Positions 43,592-53,163 of a DNA stretch of 64,000 bases are shown piece after piece. The DNA is from JBAXTZ01 sp037129925 (GTDB lineage Bacteria; Bacillota; Negativicutes; JBAXTZ01). Within the stretch, counting starts at the first letter, position 1. Each line of letters opens with the position of its first letter. The stretch lies in the NCBI GenBank assembly GCA_037129925.1, contig JBAXTZ010000004.1:1-64000 (forward strand), read 5' to 3'. Position numbers and translations under genes: made by a program. The notes below the pieces were generated by a model. The model was not told the origin of the DNA. It searched no databases and saw nothing but the letters and a program-made list of their open reading frames with translations.

Positions 43592-44593
43592 CTATATCGC
43601 TTCCATAATTTTACGTACCGAATTTACCAACAAGCCGAATTTTTCCGGTTTGAGTGACTGGGCGCCATCGCACAACGCTTCTTTGGGATTGTGATGTACT
43701 TCAATAATCAGTCCGTCAGCGCCAACGGCTATCGCCGCTTTGGACAGTGGCGCTACCATCTCCCATTTGCCACAGGCGTGACTAGGATCAACGATAATCG
43801 GCAAGTGACTGAGCTGCTGAACCGCCGGAATGATGCTCAAATCCAGAGTATTACGAGTATAAGTATCAAAAGTGCGAATACCTCGCTCACACAGCACAAC
43901 TTGATGATTTCCACCGGCCATGATATATTCTGCCGACATCAACAGTTCTTCTAGTGTTGCGCACAACCCGCGTTTCAACAAAATTGGCTTGCGGCTTTTG
44001 CCGGCGCGCTTTAATAACGAGAAATTCTGCATATTGCGGGCGCCAATCTGAATCATGTCTGAATATTTTTCAACAATATCAAAGGTTTCCACGCACATAA
44101 CTTCGGTAACAAACGGCAAACCACTCGACTCCCGCGCTGCCGCCAATATTGCCAGCCCTGCTTCCTCTAATCCCTGAAAACTGTACGGCGAAGTACGCGG
44201 CTTGTAAGCCCCACCCCGAAACATCGTCGCGCCCAAACTTTTTACCAAGTTCGCAGTCAACACCATCTGCTCGACACTTTCTACTGAACATGGACCGGCA
44301 ATAAACGCCTTATGTCCGCCGCCGACTTTAAAATCGCCAACTTGAACGATGGTGTCTTCCGGATGAAACGCCCGACTAGCCAACTTATACGGATATTGGA
44401 TGCGCATTACCCGTTCAATGCTGGAATTAACACTCAAAGTCTGAATATCAATGCGGCTGGTATCACCAATCAAATGTAAAGAATTCCAATGCTCGCCATG
44501 AATTTGCTTTACTTCGACACCAAGACGATGTAACTGTTTTTTTAATTCGGCAACCGATTTTTTCTCAGCGTTGGGTTTTAAAATAATAATCAT
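43592..44593 (-). CDS. aroF: DAHP synthase (3-deoxy-7-phosphoheptulonate synthase, AroF/type I-beta)
   Basis: 333 residues. Residues 1-70 form the ferredoxin-like regulatory domain (MIIILKPNAEKKSVAELKKQ). The barrel has FIAGPCSVESVEQM near 95, FRGGAYKPRTSPYSFQG near 123, IQIGARNMQNFSLLK near 178 and IVDPSHACGKW near 270, with the Cys, His, Glu and Asp metal ligands. It condenses PEP and erythrose-4-phosphate, the first and usually feedback-regulated step. It heads the eight-gene leftward operon. No T-box or other leader RNA was seen in the 77 bp upstream. Confidence 0.94.
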   Translation of the reverse strand: MIIILKPNAEKKSVAELKKQLHRLGVEVKQIHGEHWNSLHLIGDTSRIDIQTLSVNSSIERVMRIQYPYKLASRAFHPEDTIVQVGDFKVGGGHKAFIAGPCSVESVEQMVLTANLVKSLGATMFRGGAYKPRTSPYSFQGLEEAGLAILAAARESSGLPFVTEVMCVETFDIVEKYSDMIQIGARNMQNFSLLKRAGKSRKPILLKRGLCATLEELLMSAEYIMAGGNHQVVLCERGIRTFDTYTRNTLDLSIIPAVQQLSHLPIIVDPSHACGKWEMVAPLSKAAIAVGADGLIIEVHHNPKEALCDGAQSLKPEKFGLLVNSVRKIMEAI

Positions 44594-44670
44594 AAATTCA
44601 TCCTCAACTCCCTTATTGTAAGGCTATTGTAACATATAATCAGCTGGACTACATTGGTTTAGCTCTACTT

Positions 44671-45141
44671 TTACAGCGCTGGCATCATCACGACTAACAC
44701 AGCGATGATTAGCACTACCGTCATAAACGGACGGGCGATATTTTTCCATTGGCGGTTGCCGTCACTGATCGCCGATACAGCGTGGTTGGCGCTGGACATT
44801 GCATAGAATAATAGTACGGCAGTCATTAAGGCAAAGTAAGCGTTTACTCCCCACTCACACCACCAGGCTATTAATGTAGCGATAGCTACGGCAAGATTGT
44901 TTAGTCCGCTTTGGATTTGATAGCGACGGCTGCCACCGCCATAACCGGAAACCTTGCTTGCCGTTTCGCCAAAAAACACACTCTCAATCCCGGTCAACCC
45001 GGACAACGGTATTATTACCAATGGTGCCAGAATCACAAACCGTGCCACGGCGTCCTGACCAAAAAAATATGCCAGTTGAAATGCGGCTACGATTAGTACC
45101 CAGCGCGCAATCTCTAACATTCCGCAAATTCGTCCACTCAT
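44671..45141 (-). CDS. Small integral membrane protein, unknown family
   Basis: 156 residues from the ATG at 45141 (AAGAAGG nine bases upstream); the frame runs 16 codons further into the ClC gene end. Four or five hydrophobic helices; GLTGIESVFFGETASKVSGY lies in a loop near residue 55. I do not assign a function. It follows the ClC gene by 25 bp on the same strand. Confidence 0.65.
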   Translation of the reverse strand: MSGRICGMLEIARWVLIVAAFQLAYFFGQDAVARFVILAPLVIIPLSGLTGIESVFFGETASKVSGYGGGSRRYQIQSGLNNLAVAIATLIAWWCEWGVNAYFALMTAVLLFYAMSSANHAVSAISDGNRQWKNIARPFMTVVLIIAVLVVMMPAL

Positions 45142-45166
45142 CTTTTTCAACCTTCTTATCTTCTGC

Positions 45167-46432
45167 TCACTTGTGATTCGCCTTGGCAAGATTTCGTTCT
45201 ACCAGTTCCTCATAAATTGGTCGCGTTCCCAGAAAATCCGCCGTCAGCATCGCTGCCACACAGACGACTGCCAACGGTAAAAAACAGACAAAAGAATTGG
45301 TAAGTTCGGCAGTTAACGCAACCGCAGTCAGGGGCGCCCGAATAATCGCGGTAAAGTAGCCGCCCATGACCAAAACCATTATCATATTAGCATCAGTGGT
45401 AATACCAACTGCCGCACAACTTTTTGCCGCAATCAGTCCAAGCAACATTCCCAACCCTAACAACGGTACAAAAATCCCACCCGGAGCGTTGGACAGCATA
45501 CTTGCCATGGTGAACAGCCACTTAAGCAAGAACAATGCCACAACCCATAGCAATACTGAATTTTCGATTGCCGCCGTTGCAAAACAGCCTTCGCGGACAC
45601 CAAGTAGTTGCGGGATAGTCAAACCGAAAATCCCGGTAATGATGAAGATCCCAACAAATTTAATTTTCCGGTCGATATTTTGGCAACGGTCATACAGCCA
45701 AAAATAACTTTTACTAAAAAAAGCGCCCAAAACCCCTGCCAGAACGCCGATCAAAATAATAATTCCATACTCCGTTAGTTTTGGAACCGGAAACTCAGTA
45801 ATTTTTATTAGCGGTGCGATACCAAACAGTTTTTCGGTCACCATCGTCGAGGTTATCGACGCTAACAATACGCACACCAAAGTCAATGGTGACAATTTCT
45901 TATACAATTCTTCAATCGCAAACATCGCACCGGCTAGTGGTGCGTTCAAAGCCGCCGCCAACCCGGCTCCGGCGCCGCAACCGAAAAGTAGTTTGAAATC
46001 AATTTCGGTCTTGAAAAATTTTCTTACACTGGCACCGACTAACGAGCCGATTTGCACCGACGGACCCTCGCGCCCCAAGGACAAACCAACGCCCAGGCAG
46101 ATTACCCCGCCAAAGATTTTGTAGCCAATAAGTTTCAGCCAATTTCGCTCGGCCGGATTGTTGATTTCCATCTGGGTTTGCGGCACCCCGCTACCGGAAA
46201 TATATGGCTCGCGTTGCACAAGCCAACAGCTCAGCAACCCTGCTCCCGACAACAGTGCAAACAAAATTATCAGCAACCACCACGAATGGGCGGCTGCGCG
46301 ATAAAATGTGTCCATAACCGTAGCGATATTTTCGACAAAATAGCGATATAACGATATAGCGATTCCGACAAATCCGCCAACTACAATACTGGCAGCGATA
46401 GTAATCCAGTAACTTCGTTCAGTTTTTAACAT
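45167..46432 (-). CDS. ClC-family chloride channel or H+/Cl- exchanger
   Basis: 421 residues with the ClC helix pattern. Anion-selectivity sequences are GSGVPQ near 78, GREGPSVQIG near 122 and GIFVPLLGLGM near 320. The gating-glutamate position in GREGP is intact. It exchanges chloride (or fluoride-like anions in relatives) for protons across the inner membrane. No cytoplasmic CBS domains. Next to a proton antiporter gene in the same orientation, which suggests pH or ion homeostasis. Confidence 0.9.
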   Translation of the reverse strand: MLKTERSYWITIAASIVVGGFVGIAISLYRYFVENIATVMDTFYRAAAHSWWLLIILFALLSGAGLLSCWLVQREPYISGSGVPQTQMEINNPAERNWLKLIGYKIFGGVICLGVGLSLGREGPSVQIGSLVGASVRKFFKTEIDFKLLFGCGAGAGLAAALNAPLAGAMFAIEELYKKLSPLTLVCVLLASITSTMVTEKLFGIAPLIKITEFPVPKLTEYGIIILIGVLAGVLGAFFSKSYFWLYDRCQNIDRKIKFVGIFIITGIFGLTIPQLLGVREGCFATAAIENSVLLWVVALFLLKWLFTMASMLSNAPGGIFVPLLGLGMLLGLIAAKSCAAVGITTDANMIMVLVMGGYFTAIIRAPLTAVALTAELTNSFVCFLPLAVVCVAAMLTADFLGTRPIYEELVERNLAKANHK

Positions 46433-46455
46433 ACCACCTCGTCCGAAAGCTTATT

Positions 46456-47655
46456 TTATTGCAAATGCGCATCAGCTTTGGCTAATTTCAAATGTTTTAT
46501 CAACGGCGCTACCGTCAATCCTTGCACAATCAACGAAAACAATACTACCGCAAATGTGTAGGTAAGTAAAGTGTCACGATAAGGAAAATCAAGGGCGATG
46601 CCCATAACCATCGCCATCGACAGCGCCCCGCGCAAACTGCTCCACACCAGCATGTGCTGCCAATTGACCGGAATTTTTTTGCCAACCAGCCGAAAAATTG
46701 CCGCTAAAAAATACACCGAAAGCGCCCGGCCAAAAAGCACCACTACCGCGCCAAATAACAGCGGTTGCCAAAATTCAGCGGTAATAATTTTAACCACTTC
46801 GATACCAATCAACAAAAACACCAGCGAGTTTACCGCAAATGCCGCATATTCCCAAAACGCCATTACCGCGTTATAGGCGCTCGCCGATAACCGTTTGGAG
46901 ATTCCATAATTGCCGATAACCAGGCTGGCAACAACCACGGCAATAACGCCGGAAACGTGGACAGACTCGGCAGCTATATAAGTTCCATAAGCCGCTATAG
47001 TCGTAAGTGTAGTACAGAGCAAATGGTCTTTGGTTTTCATCATTAAATACGACACGAGTGCGCCGATAACCAACCCGACTACGATGCCGCCGCAAACATT
47101 CCGGCCAAACAGCAGCAAACTCTCAATCAGGGAAAAGCTATTACTAACAATAATTTGCTGAACCACAACAAACAGCACCACCGCCACGCCATCATTAAAC
47201 AAACTTTCCGCTTCCACCACCATCGTCAACCGCTCGTTCATACCGCTACTGCGAAAAATCGCCAACACCGAAATCGGGTCAGTCGGCGAAATAATCGCGC
47301 CAAACAACAGCGCCACAAACAGCGGCACGCCAAACAGCGCCGACATCGACCAACCGACTGTGCACATCGAGATGATTGTGCCAAACAGCGCCAACACCAA
47401 TATCAACTGCCACTGATGCCGCAGGTACTGCAACTTGATATTAATCCCGCCCTCGAATAACAACGGCGGCAAAAATACCGCAAACAGCAACTCCGGGCTA
47501 AGATGTGCTTGGGGAATCCAGCCCAACGCCCCAATGCCCAAACCCGCCACAACTAAAGCGATAGTGTAGGGTATTTTGATCAGCCGCCCCAGCATCCCGA
47601 CAACAAACGATGCCAACAGCAAGGCGAAAGCAGTGTAAATTTCTATATTTTGCAT
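46456..47655 (-). CDS. CPA1-type Na+/H+ antiporter (NhaP-like)
   Basis: 399 residues from the ATG at 47655 (TTGGAG upstream); the frame extends upstream into hsdR without support. About twelve helices. FGAIISPTDPISVLAIFRS near 115 and ESLFNDGVAVVLF near 150 contain the conserved TDP and ND ion-binding residues of CPA1 exchangers; WSSLRGALSMAMVMGIAL near 335 is also diagnostic. It expels sodium or potassium for protons. Confidence 0.9.
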   Translation of the reverse strand: MQNIEIYTAFALLLASFVVGMLGRLIKIPYTIALVVAGLGIGALGWIPQAHLSPELLFAVFLPPLLFEGGINIKLQYLRHQWQLILVLALFGTIISMCTVGWSMSALFGVPLFVALLFGAIISPTDPISVLAIFRSSGMNERLTMVVEAESLFNDGVAVVLFVVVQQIIVSNSFSLIESLLLFGRNVCGGIVVGLVIGALVSYLMMKTKDHLLCTTLTTIAAYGTYIAAESVHVSGVIAVVVASLVIGNYGISKRLSASAYNAVMAFWEYAAFAVNSLVFLLIGIEVVKIITAEFWQPLLFGAVVVLFGRALSVYFLAAIFRLVGKKIPVNWQHMLVWSSLRGALSMAMVMGIALDFPYRDTLLTYTFAVVLFSLIVQGLTVAPLIKHLKLAKADAHLQ

Positions 47656-47683
47656 AATGCTCCAAAATCTTGATTTTAATGAA

Positions 47684-50600
47684 TCATACCTTCCCGCCCA
47701 CGCCTTTAAACTTCTCAACAAAAGCGGCGTTTTTTTGGAAGACACGTTGTTTTTTTGTTAAGTATTGCGGATTGAGCGGACTCATTTTGGGCAGAATTGC
47801 ATTTAACTCAGTGCCATTTTCACTTGCATACTCTCGTTTTAATGACGCTGTGATATAACGCTTAGCGGCACCAATATTCAGGGTTTCAGTGATAATTAAT
47901 TCTTCTGCTTCCCGTTGTTGCTCGGTTTGTGCAAAGGTGAAGAACGCATCAATAATGCTGGCTTTGTCGAGAATGTCGTCCAGGTTGGTTTGGTTAATAA
48001 ACTCAACCAGCAAATTTTCTTTGGCACGGTTGCCAATGCTGGCGCGGATTAAACGGCGTACTTCTTCGACCAATGCCGATTTATCTTTAAGCTTTTTATT
48101 GTTTTCAAAAATCAATTCCAATATGTAATCCAGATTAATCTCCTGCGATTTAAGCAAATCCACCTCAAAAACCACATCATCCCAATCAATAGTTGAGGAG
48201 TCTTTTGCATTAGCGGATTGCTCACGGCGAAGCCAGTCGCGAATATCGTTATAGGTTGAACGATAATCTTGAATAGTACGCTCGGCGGGTATCGCAATCG
48301 TTTGCATGACACTTAAGTCGTCCGAGCTTAGATAGTGCTTAGCTTTAAACTCCTCCACGGCAGCAGGGTCGGTTACATCTAAACTTTGTAAGGCTTTTAA
48401 CCCGGCAAATTCATCGTAGTTTTGCAGCACATTCTCGACCCGCAAATATTCACCAAATAATTTCGCGAAGTCCTTTTTATCTATTTCTTTAACAATTTCG
48501 GAAGGCAAGGGGAATCGTTGTTGTAATTCTGCTATCACAGCCAAATAGCCACGCCGTGCTTCGCCCGTTGCCACATCGGTAAAACCTTCCATGTATTCTT
48601 TGTAACTTTTTTCCAACACCACGTTTTTGGTGTTCTTGTCACCAAACAAAGTAATTGCGTCAATTGTGGCTTGTTCTAAATCGCGGAAGGAGACAATATT
48701 GCCAAAAGTCTTGGTAGCATCATAAATACGGTTAGTACGTGAATAGGCTTGCATCAAGCCGTGGTAACGCAGGTTTTTATCCACGAACAAGGTATTCAAA
48801 GTTGGCGCATCAAAACCTGTTAAAAACATACCCACGACAATAAGCAAATCAACTTCCTGGTTTTTTACCCGCTTGGCGAGGTCTCGGTAATAGTTTTGAA
48901 ACCCATTGCTATCAACGCCGTAATTGGTTTTGAACAACGCGTTATAGTCAGCAATTGCCGCGCTTAAAAACTCTTTAGCGCTGCTATCCATTGCCGTAAT
49001 TTCAAAGCTTTCATCAACAATATCTCCTACAGCCTCCTGTTCTTCATTGGCTGCAAAAGAGAAGATGGTGGCAATGTTAAGCGGCTTGATACTGTCTTTT
49101 TGTAAGCGCTTTAGTGATTCATAGTAAAGCTTGGCGGCATCTACGCTACTCACGGCAAACATGGCATTAAAGCCTTTTCCATTGGCTTGCAGTCGATGCG
49201 TTTTTTGCTTGAAGTTATTCAATATATACTGCGAAATTTCTCGAAGGCGCTCAGGATGCAGTAGCGCTTGTTTGTTTTCTGCCGCTGTTAGTTTGCTCTC
49301 GTCTTGTTCGGTTTCAATCGCCTTAAATTGCGGTCGCACATCATTGTAGTCCACTTTGAACTTCAATACTTTTTCATCGCGAATGGCATCGGTAATCACA
49401 TAGGAATGTAATTCACGCCCAAAAACGCTGGCAGTGGTCTCGGCACCCAAGGCGTTTAGTGGTAATATCGGCGTACCGGTAAAACCAAATTGGTAGAACT
49501 GCTTGAACTTTTTCTTTAAATTTGCTTGTGCTTCACCAAACTGCGAACGATGTGCCTCGTCAAAAATAAATACCACTTGCTTGTTGTAGATGGGCAAGTC
49601 GCCTTCACTTTTCATTAAGTTATTCAGTTTTTGGATGGTGGTAACAATGATTTTATTGTCATCTTTTTCAAGATTACGCTTTAGCCCGGCGGTACTGTCT
49701 GAGCCATTGACACTATCCGGCGAAAAGCGTTGATACTCTTTCATGGTTTGAAAGTCGAGATCTTTGCGGTCGACCACAAAAAAGACCTTATCAATAAAAT
49801 CGAGTTCGGTAGCCAAGCGTGCTGCTTTGAAGCTGGTTAAGGTTTTGCCCGATCCTGTGGTATGCCAGATAAAGCCACCACTTTCTGTGGCGCTCCAGTT
49901 TTTTGCCTGATAAGCGCTCTTTATTTTCCACAAAATGCGCTCGGTCGCGGCAATTTGGTATGGGCGCATTACCAATAATGTATCACTAACATCAAATACC
50001 GAATAATGCAGCAGCACATTCAACAAAGTATTTTTTTGAAAAAAGGTTGCAGTGAAATCTTTTAAGTCTTTAATCAACGTATTATCTGCTCTTGCCCAAT
50101 TCATGGTGAAATCAAAACTGTTTTTATCGCGTTTGGTGGTATTGGCAAAATAGCGGCTATCTGTCCCGTTTGAAATTACGAAAAGCTGTAAATATTTAAA
50201 CAGTGAATTGCCTTTATTGAAACTTTCTTTGCTATAGCGATGTACTTGGTTGAAGGCTTCGCGAATGGCCACACCGCGTTTTTTCAGCTCGACTTGCACT
50301 AAGGGCAAACCATTGACCAAAATGGTGACATCGTACCGATTGGCCTGCGTGCCTTTTTGTTCAAACTGTTTAATCACCTGCACTTTATTGCGGGCAAGGT
50401 TTTTCTTGTCCAACAGGTAGATATTCTGGATATGCCCATCATCAAACACAAAATCGTGGATATAGTCGTCATGAACTTTACGCGTTTTGTCAATGCTATT
50501 ATCGCTGGGCTTATCTAAATATTCCTCAACAAAGCGCAACCATTCCCCCTCGAAGAACTGCACATTATTGAGGGTTTGTAGCTGCACGCGAATATTAGCC

Positions 50601-50782
50601 AGCAATTTCTCGGACGTGTTTAAGTCGCTAAGATATTCATAGCCTTGGCTTACTAAGTCAGCGATAAACTCGCGCTCTAAAGCGCCTTCGCTCTGGTAGG
50701 GTTCATTGACCTGCCAACACTTGGTGTATTTATCCAGCACGATGAAGTTATTCGATTCGGCAATGGTTTTATAGTCGCTCAT
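47684..50782 (-). CDS. hsdR: Type I restriction enzyme, R (motor and nuclease) subunit
   Basis: 1032 residues from the ATG at 50782 (GGAGGA upstream). The N-terminal PD-(D/E)XK nuclease has DVTILVNGLPLVQVELKKRG near 150-170. The superfamily 2 translocase has Walker A HTTGSGKT near 305, DEAHRSQFGE near 408 and the C-terminal helicase half with VGMFLTGFDAPTLNTLFVDK near 660. It cleaves unmodified DNA after ATP-driven translocation, in complex with HsdM and HsdS. Full length for the family. It begins 42 bases after hsdS. Confidence 0.93.
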   Translation of the reverse strand: MSDYKTIAESNNFIVLDKYTKCWQVNEPYQSEGALEREFIADLVSQGYEYLSDLNTSEKLLANIRVQLQTLNNVQFFEGEWLRFVEEYLDKPSDNSIDKTRKVHDDYIHDFVFDDGHIQNIYLLDKKNLARNKVQVIKQFEQKGTQANRYDVTILVNGLPLVQVELKKRGVAIREAFNQVHRYSKESFNKGNSLFKYLQLFVISNGTDSRYFANTTKRDKNSFDFTMNWARADNTLIKDLKDFTATFFQKNTLLNVLLHYSVFDVSDTLLVMRPYQIAATERILWKIKSAYQAKNWSATESGGFIWHTTGSGKTLTSFKAARLATELDFIDKVFFVVDRKDLDFQTMKEYQRFSPDSVNGSDSTAGLKRNLEKDDNKIIVTTIQKLNNLMKSEGDLPIYNKQVVFIFDEAHRSQFGEAQANLKKKFKQFYQFGFTGTPILPLNALGAETTASVFGRELHSYVITDAIRDEKVLKFKVDYNDVRPQFKAIETEQDESKLTAAENKQALLHPERLREISQYILNNFKQKTHRLQANGKGFNAMFAVSSVDAAKLYYESLKRLQKDSIKPLNIATIFSFAANEEQEAVGDIVDESFEITAMDSSAKEFLSAAIADYNALFKTNYGVDSNGFQNYYRDLAKRVKNQEVDLLIVVGMFLTGFDAPTLNTLFVDKNLRYHGLMQAYSRTNRIYDATKTFGNIVSFRDLEQATIDAITLFGDKNTKNVVLEKSYKEYMEGFTDVATGEARRGYLAVIAELQQRFPLPSEIVKEIDKKDFAKLFGEYLRVENVLQNYDEFAGLKALQSLDVTDPAAVEEFKAKHYLSSDDLSVMQTIAIPAERTIQDYRSTYNDIRDWLRREQSANAKDSSTIDWDDVVFEVDLLKSQEINLDYILELIFENNKKLKDKSALVEEVRRLIRASIGNRAKENLLVEFINQTNLDDILDKASIIDAFFTFAQTEQQREAEELIITETLNIGAAKRYITASLKREYASENGTELNAILPKMSPLNPQYLTKKQRVFQKNAAFVEKFKGVGGKV

Positions 50783-50820
50783 TTGGTTATTCTCCTCCAA
50801 CATGCAACTAGAGTTCCAAT

Positions 50821-50837
50821 TCTCTCAGCATTGCTGA
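50821..50837. other. Hairpin spanning the hsdS stop codon
   Basis: TCTCAGC (50821-50827) pairs with GCTGAGA (50831-50837). The T run lies on the plus-strand side, which is the wrong side for the leftward hsd transcript, so it is not a terminator of hsdS. It may instead affect mRNA processing or hsdR translation. Confidence 0.4.
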
Positions 50838-51979
50838 GAGTTTTTTGTATCCGACGGAAACGTCAACAATAATTCGCGATAATACTCATATTGCTGCTTG
50901 CGCAACTCGATTTCACGCGGCAAGCCTTCGCTGATTGAGTTTGTCAATGCTTCGAATTTATCTAAGATGGCGACGATGCGAGTTTGTTCGGCGAGTGGGG
51001 GGATGGGGATTTGAAGTTTGCGCAAATTTTCGTTGTAAAGACGTTGAATTGTCCCGCCCTCAGCAACTCCCCATTTTGCAATTTGGTAAAAGTAAAACAA
51101 ATATTTATTCAATACAAGGCGTTCATCATTTTCAACCCAAACTATATTGCTATCTTGAAAATAAGAATCTCTCCCATCAAAAATAACAGTTCTCCCAATT
51201 GTACCACTCGCTGAAATCAAAATTTCGCCAAGTTTTGGGTAATTGTATTTGGCTTTGAATTCTTCAAATAATTTTCGCGAAATATAAGCATCAGGTATTT
51301 TGCCAAATGTTCCTATTTTATAAAATGGAATTTCACCCTCAGATAAAGTTTGTTCTTTTAAAATTCGCTTGCACATTCGAACGTTGCCAACTTCCCCCAA
51401 CGCCTTCCACTCGACTTGCCCTTGTTCGAAGGTCAGCAGCTGGTCACGATAGTAGGTGTATTGTTTTTTCCGCGCTGTAAGCTCCGCTGTAAGCTCTGCT
51501 GTAAGCTCTGTGAAGCTGTCTAGCATACGAACAATTTCAGCTTGGACGGCGAGTGGAGGGAGCGGGATAACAAAGCCAATCAATTCTTTTCTATTTAATG
51601 CAGGAACACCCGTCATATTTGCAAGCTCAATTATTTTGATCGTGTTTTTTGACATAATATGGTACAGAAAACGAGTTAAGAGATTATCACTTGTGCTTCT
51701 AATTCGATAACAAAGTGGACCGCACCAAAATTTATTGTTTTGATACCCAACATACCCAATGCCACCCTGTCCGCGGGATGGTGTTGTAATGGTATTAGAT
51801 TCAGTGTTGTACTCAGACAAATAGCCTGATGGTGACGTGCCAGCATTTACAAATGAATACTCACCTAATTCATTACTATTAGGCGCTTGCCCAACTCCAA
51901 CACTGCAAACTTCCCCCAGCGTCTTCCACTCCACCGGCGCGCCATTGAGCAGCTTCTCCAAATAGCTTTGATTAATCAT
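50825..51979 (-). CDS. hsdS: Type I restriction enzyme, S (specificity) subunit
   Basis: 384 residues with two target-recognition domains (about 10-150 and 190-335), each followed by a conserved helix. The proximal helix holds the repeat ELTAELTAELTA (about 157-168) before RKKQYTYYRDQLLTFEQGQ; the distal one reads RKQQYEYYRELLLTFPSD. ELTA/TAEL repeats in the central spacer are the feature known from the type IC enzymes EcoR124I and its variant, where copy number sets the spacing of the bipartite site. It overlaps the DUF1016 gene upstream by eight bases. Confidence 0.92.
   Translation of the reverse strand: MINQSYLEKLLNGAPVEWKTLGEVCSVGVGQAPNSNELGEYSFVNAGTSPSGYLSEYNTESNTITTPSRGQGGIGYVGYQNNKFWCGPLCYRIRSTSDNLLTRFLYHIMSKNTIKIIELANMTGVPALNRKELIGFVIPLPPLAVQAEIVRMLDSFTELTAELTAELTARKKQYTYYRDQLLTFEQGQVEWKALGEVGNVRMCKRILKEQTLSEGEIPFYKIGTFGKIPDAYISRKLFEEFKAKYNYPKLGEILISASGTIGRTVIFDGRDSYFQDSNIVWVENDERLVLNKYLFYFYQIAKWGVAEGGTIQRLYNENLRKLQIPIPPLAEQTRIVAILDKFEALTNSISEGLPREIELRKQQYEYYRELLLTFPSDTKNSQQC
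51474..51509 (-). repeat. Three 12-bp tandem repeats encoding ELTA in hsdS
   Basis: On the plus strand GCTGTAAGCTCC, GCTGTAAGCTCT and GCTGTAAGCTCT at 51474-51509. Each adds four residues in frame to the central spacer of HsdS, so copy-number change would alter recognition-site spacing without breaking the gene. Confidence 0.9.
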
Positions 51980-53021
51980 GTGTTTTTCCTTCTAACTCTC
52001 GCTCGATAGCCTCAATGCTGGGCAGTTGGGTTTGTAGGATGGTGGGCAAAGACTCCAATAGTTTAAATTCGGCAATACCCATAGGTTGACTTTTATCACC
52101 TAGTGCGTACTCGGCAACCACTTTGTTTTTATTTTTACACAACAATAGCCCGATGGTGGCGGTGTCATGCTCGCATTTTACCTGTTTATCCACTGCTGTG
52201 AGGTAAAAGCCGAGTTGTCCTAAGTGCTCAGGCTTAAAGTCGCCCGCTTTAAGTTCGATAACGATATAACACCGCAGCCTGAGGTGATAGAACAACAGGT
52301 CAATAAAAAAATCGTCACCACCCACTTCGATGTGAACTTGCCGCCCCACAAAGGCAAATCCTGCGCCCAATTCCAGTAAAAATTCAGTGACGTGTTTGAC
52401 TAGCGCACCTTCTATTTCACGCTCTTGGGCTTCATCAGTCAGACCCAAAAAATCAAAACGATAGGGGTCTTTGAGGCTTTCAATCGCTAAATCAGATTGA
52501 GGTTGCGGCAATCGCAACTCAAAATTGGTAACGGCTTTGCCTTGTCTTTGTATTAAGTTCGACTCGATTTGCATCACCAAAATATTACGTGACCAGCTGT
52601 GTTCTATGGCTTTTTTAGCATACCAAATGCGCTTGTCATTGTTGTCTAATTTATCCATAAGCGCCAATTGATGATACCACGGCAATTGTGCAAGCACTGC
52701 TTGCACAATTTCGATATCAGACCATATAGCTGCAAAAGTACGCATATATTTAAGATTACGTGGCGAAAAACCTTTCATCTGAGGAAATGCAATACGTAAA
52801 TCATGGGCGAGTCGTTCTATAACCTTCGCGCCCCAGCCTTGTTCGGCTTGTCGCGTCAGAATATCACGCCCAATTTGCCAATACAGTAGAACCAACTCGC
52901 TATTGACTGCCAATGTGGCGCGTTGTTGTGCTGTGTGTATCCGTTCTTTGAGCTCGAGCAACCAACTGTCATAACCATGTGGGGGATTTACTAAGGAAAC
53001 AGGTTGCGCATTACTATTCAT
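51972..53021 (-). CDS. DUF1016 (YhcG-like) PDDEXK nuclease inside the hsd operon
   Basis: 349 residues, full length. The N-terminal DUF1016 domain (about 15-165) contains LAVNSELVLLYWQIGRDI and FSPRNLKYMRTFAAIW. The C-terminal domain (about 200-335) has FFIDLLFYH and CYIVIELKAGDF near 254, the D...ExK core of a PD-(D/E)XK nuclease, then HLGQLGFYLTAVD. Family members frequently travel with type I restriction loci, but their role is not settled. Here it lies between hsdM and hsdS with a separate upstream region carrying palindromes. Confidence 0.88.
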   Translation of the reverse strand: MNSNAQPVSLVNPPHGYDSWLLELKERIHTAQQRATLAVNSELVLLYWQIGRDILTRQAEQGWGAKVIERLAHDLRIAFPQMKGFSPRNLKYMRTFAAIWSDIEIVQAVLAQLPWYHQLALMDKLDNNDKRIWYAKKAIEHSWSRNILVMQIESNLIQRQGKAVTNFELRLPQPQSDLAIESLKDPYRFDFLGLTDEAQEREIEGALVKHVTEFLLELGAGFAFVGRQVHIEVGGDDFFIDLLFYHLRLRCYIVIELKAGDFKPEHLGQLGFYLTAVDKQVKCEHDTATIGLLLCKNKNKVVAEYALGDKSQPMGIAEFKLLESLPTILQTQLPSIEAIERELEGKTHD

Positions 53022-53072
53022 AGTTTGTTCCTCGTGATTATCGGTTTCAAATTATTAATTGTCTGCATTTTC

Positions 53073-53097
53073 AAACGGTAACAATTTGTTACCGTTT
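53073..53097. promoter_or_regulatory. 25-bp perfect palindrome upstream of the DUF1016 nuclease gene
   Basis: AAACGGTAACAA, a central T, and TTGTTACCGTTT: 12 bp arms around one base. It lies about 52 bp before the gene start; a possible leftward promoter (TTACCG inside the palindrome, 18 bp, TAATAA) would place it over the -35. An operator is more likely than a terminator because no T run follows on the minus strand. Confidence 0.5.
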
Positions 53098-53163
53098 CAT
53101 TCGAACTAGTGCGCCTTATTTCGTCGTATACATGCCGCGGTATATATTGCGTTGACGATATTA

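Noticed and set aside
44594..44670. T-box or trp/phe leader before the aromatic operon
   Set aside because: Only 77 bp precede aroF and they contain neither a T-box sequence nor a leader peptide.
50818..50844. Rho-independent terminator at the hsdS end
   Set aside because: The T run is on the plus-strand side, while hsd genes read leftward.
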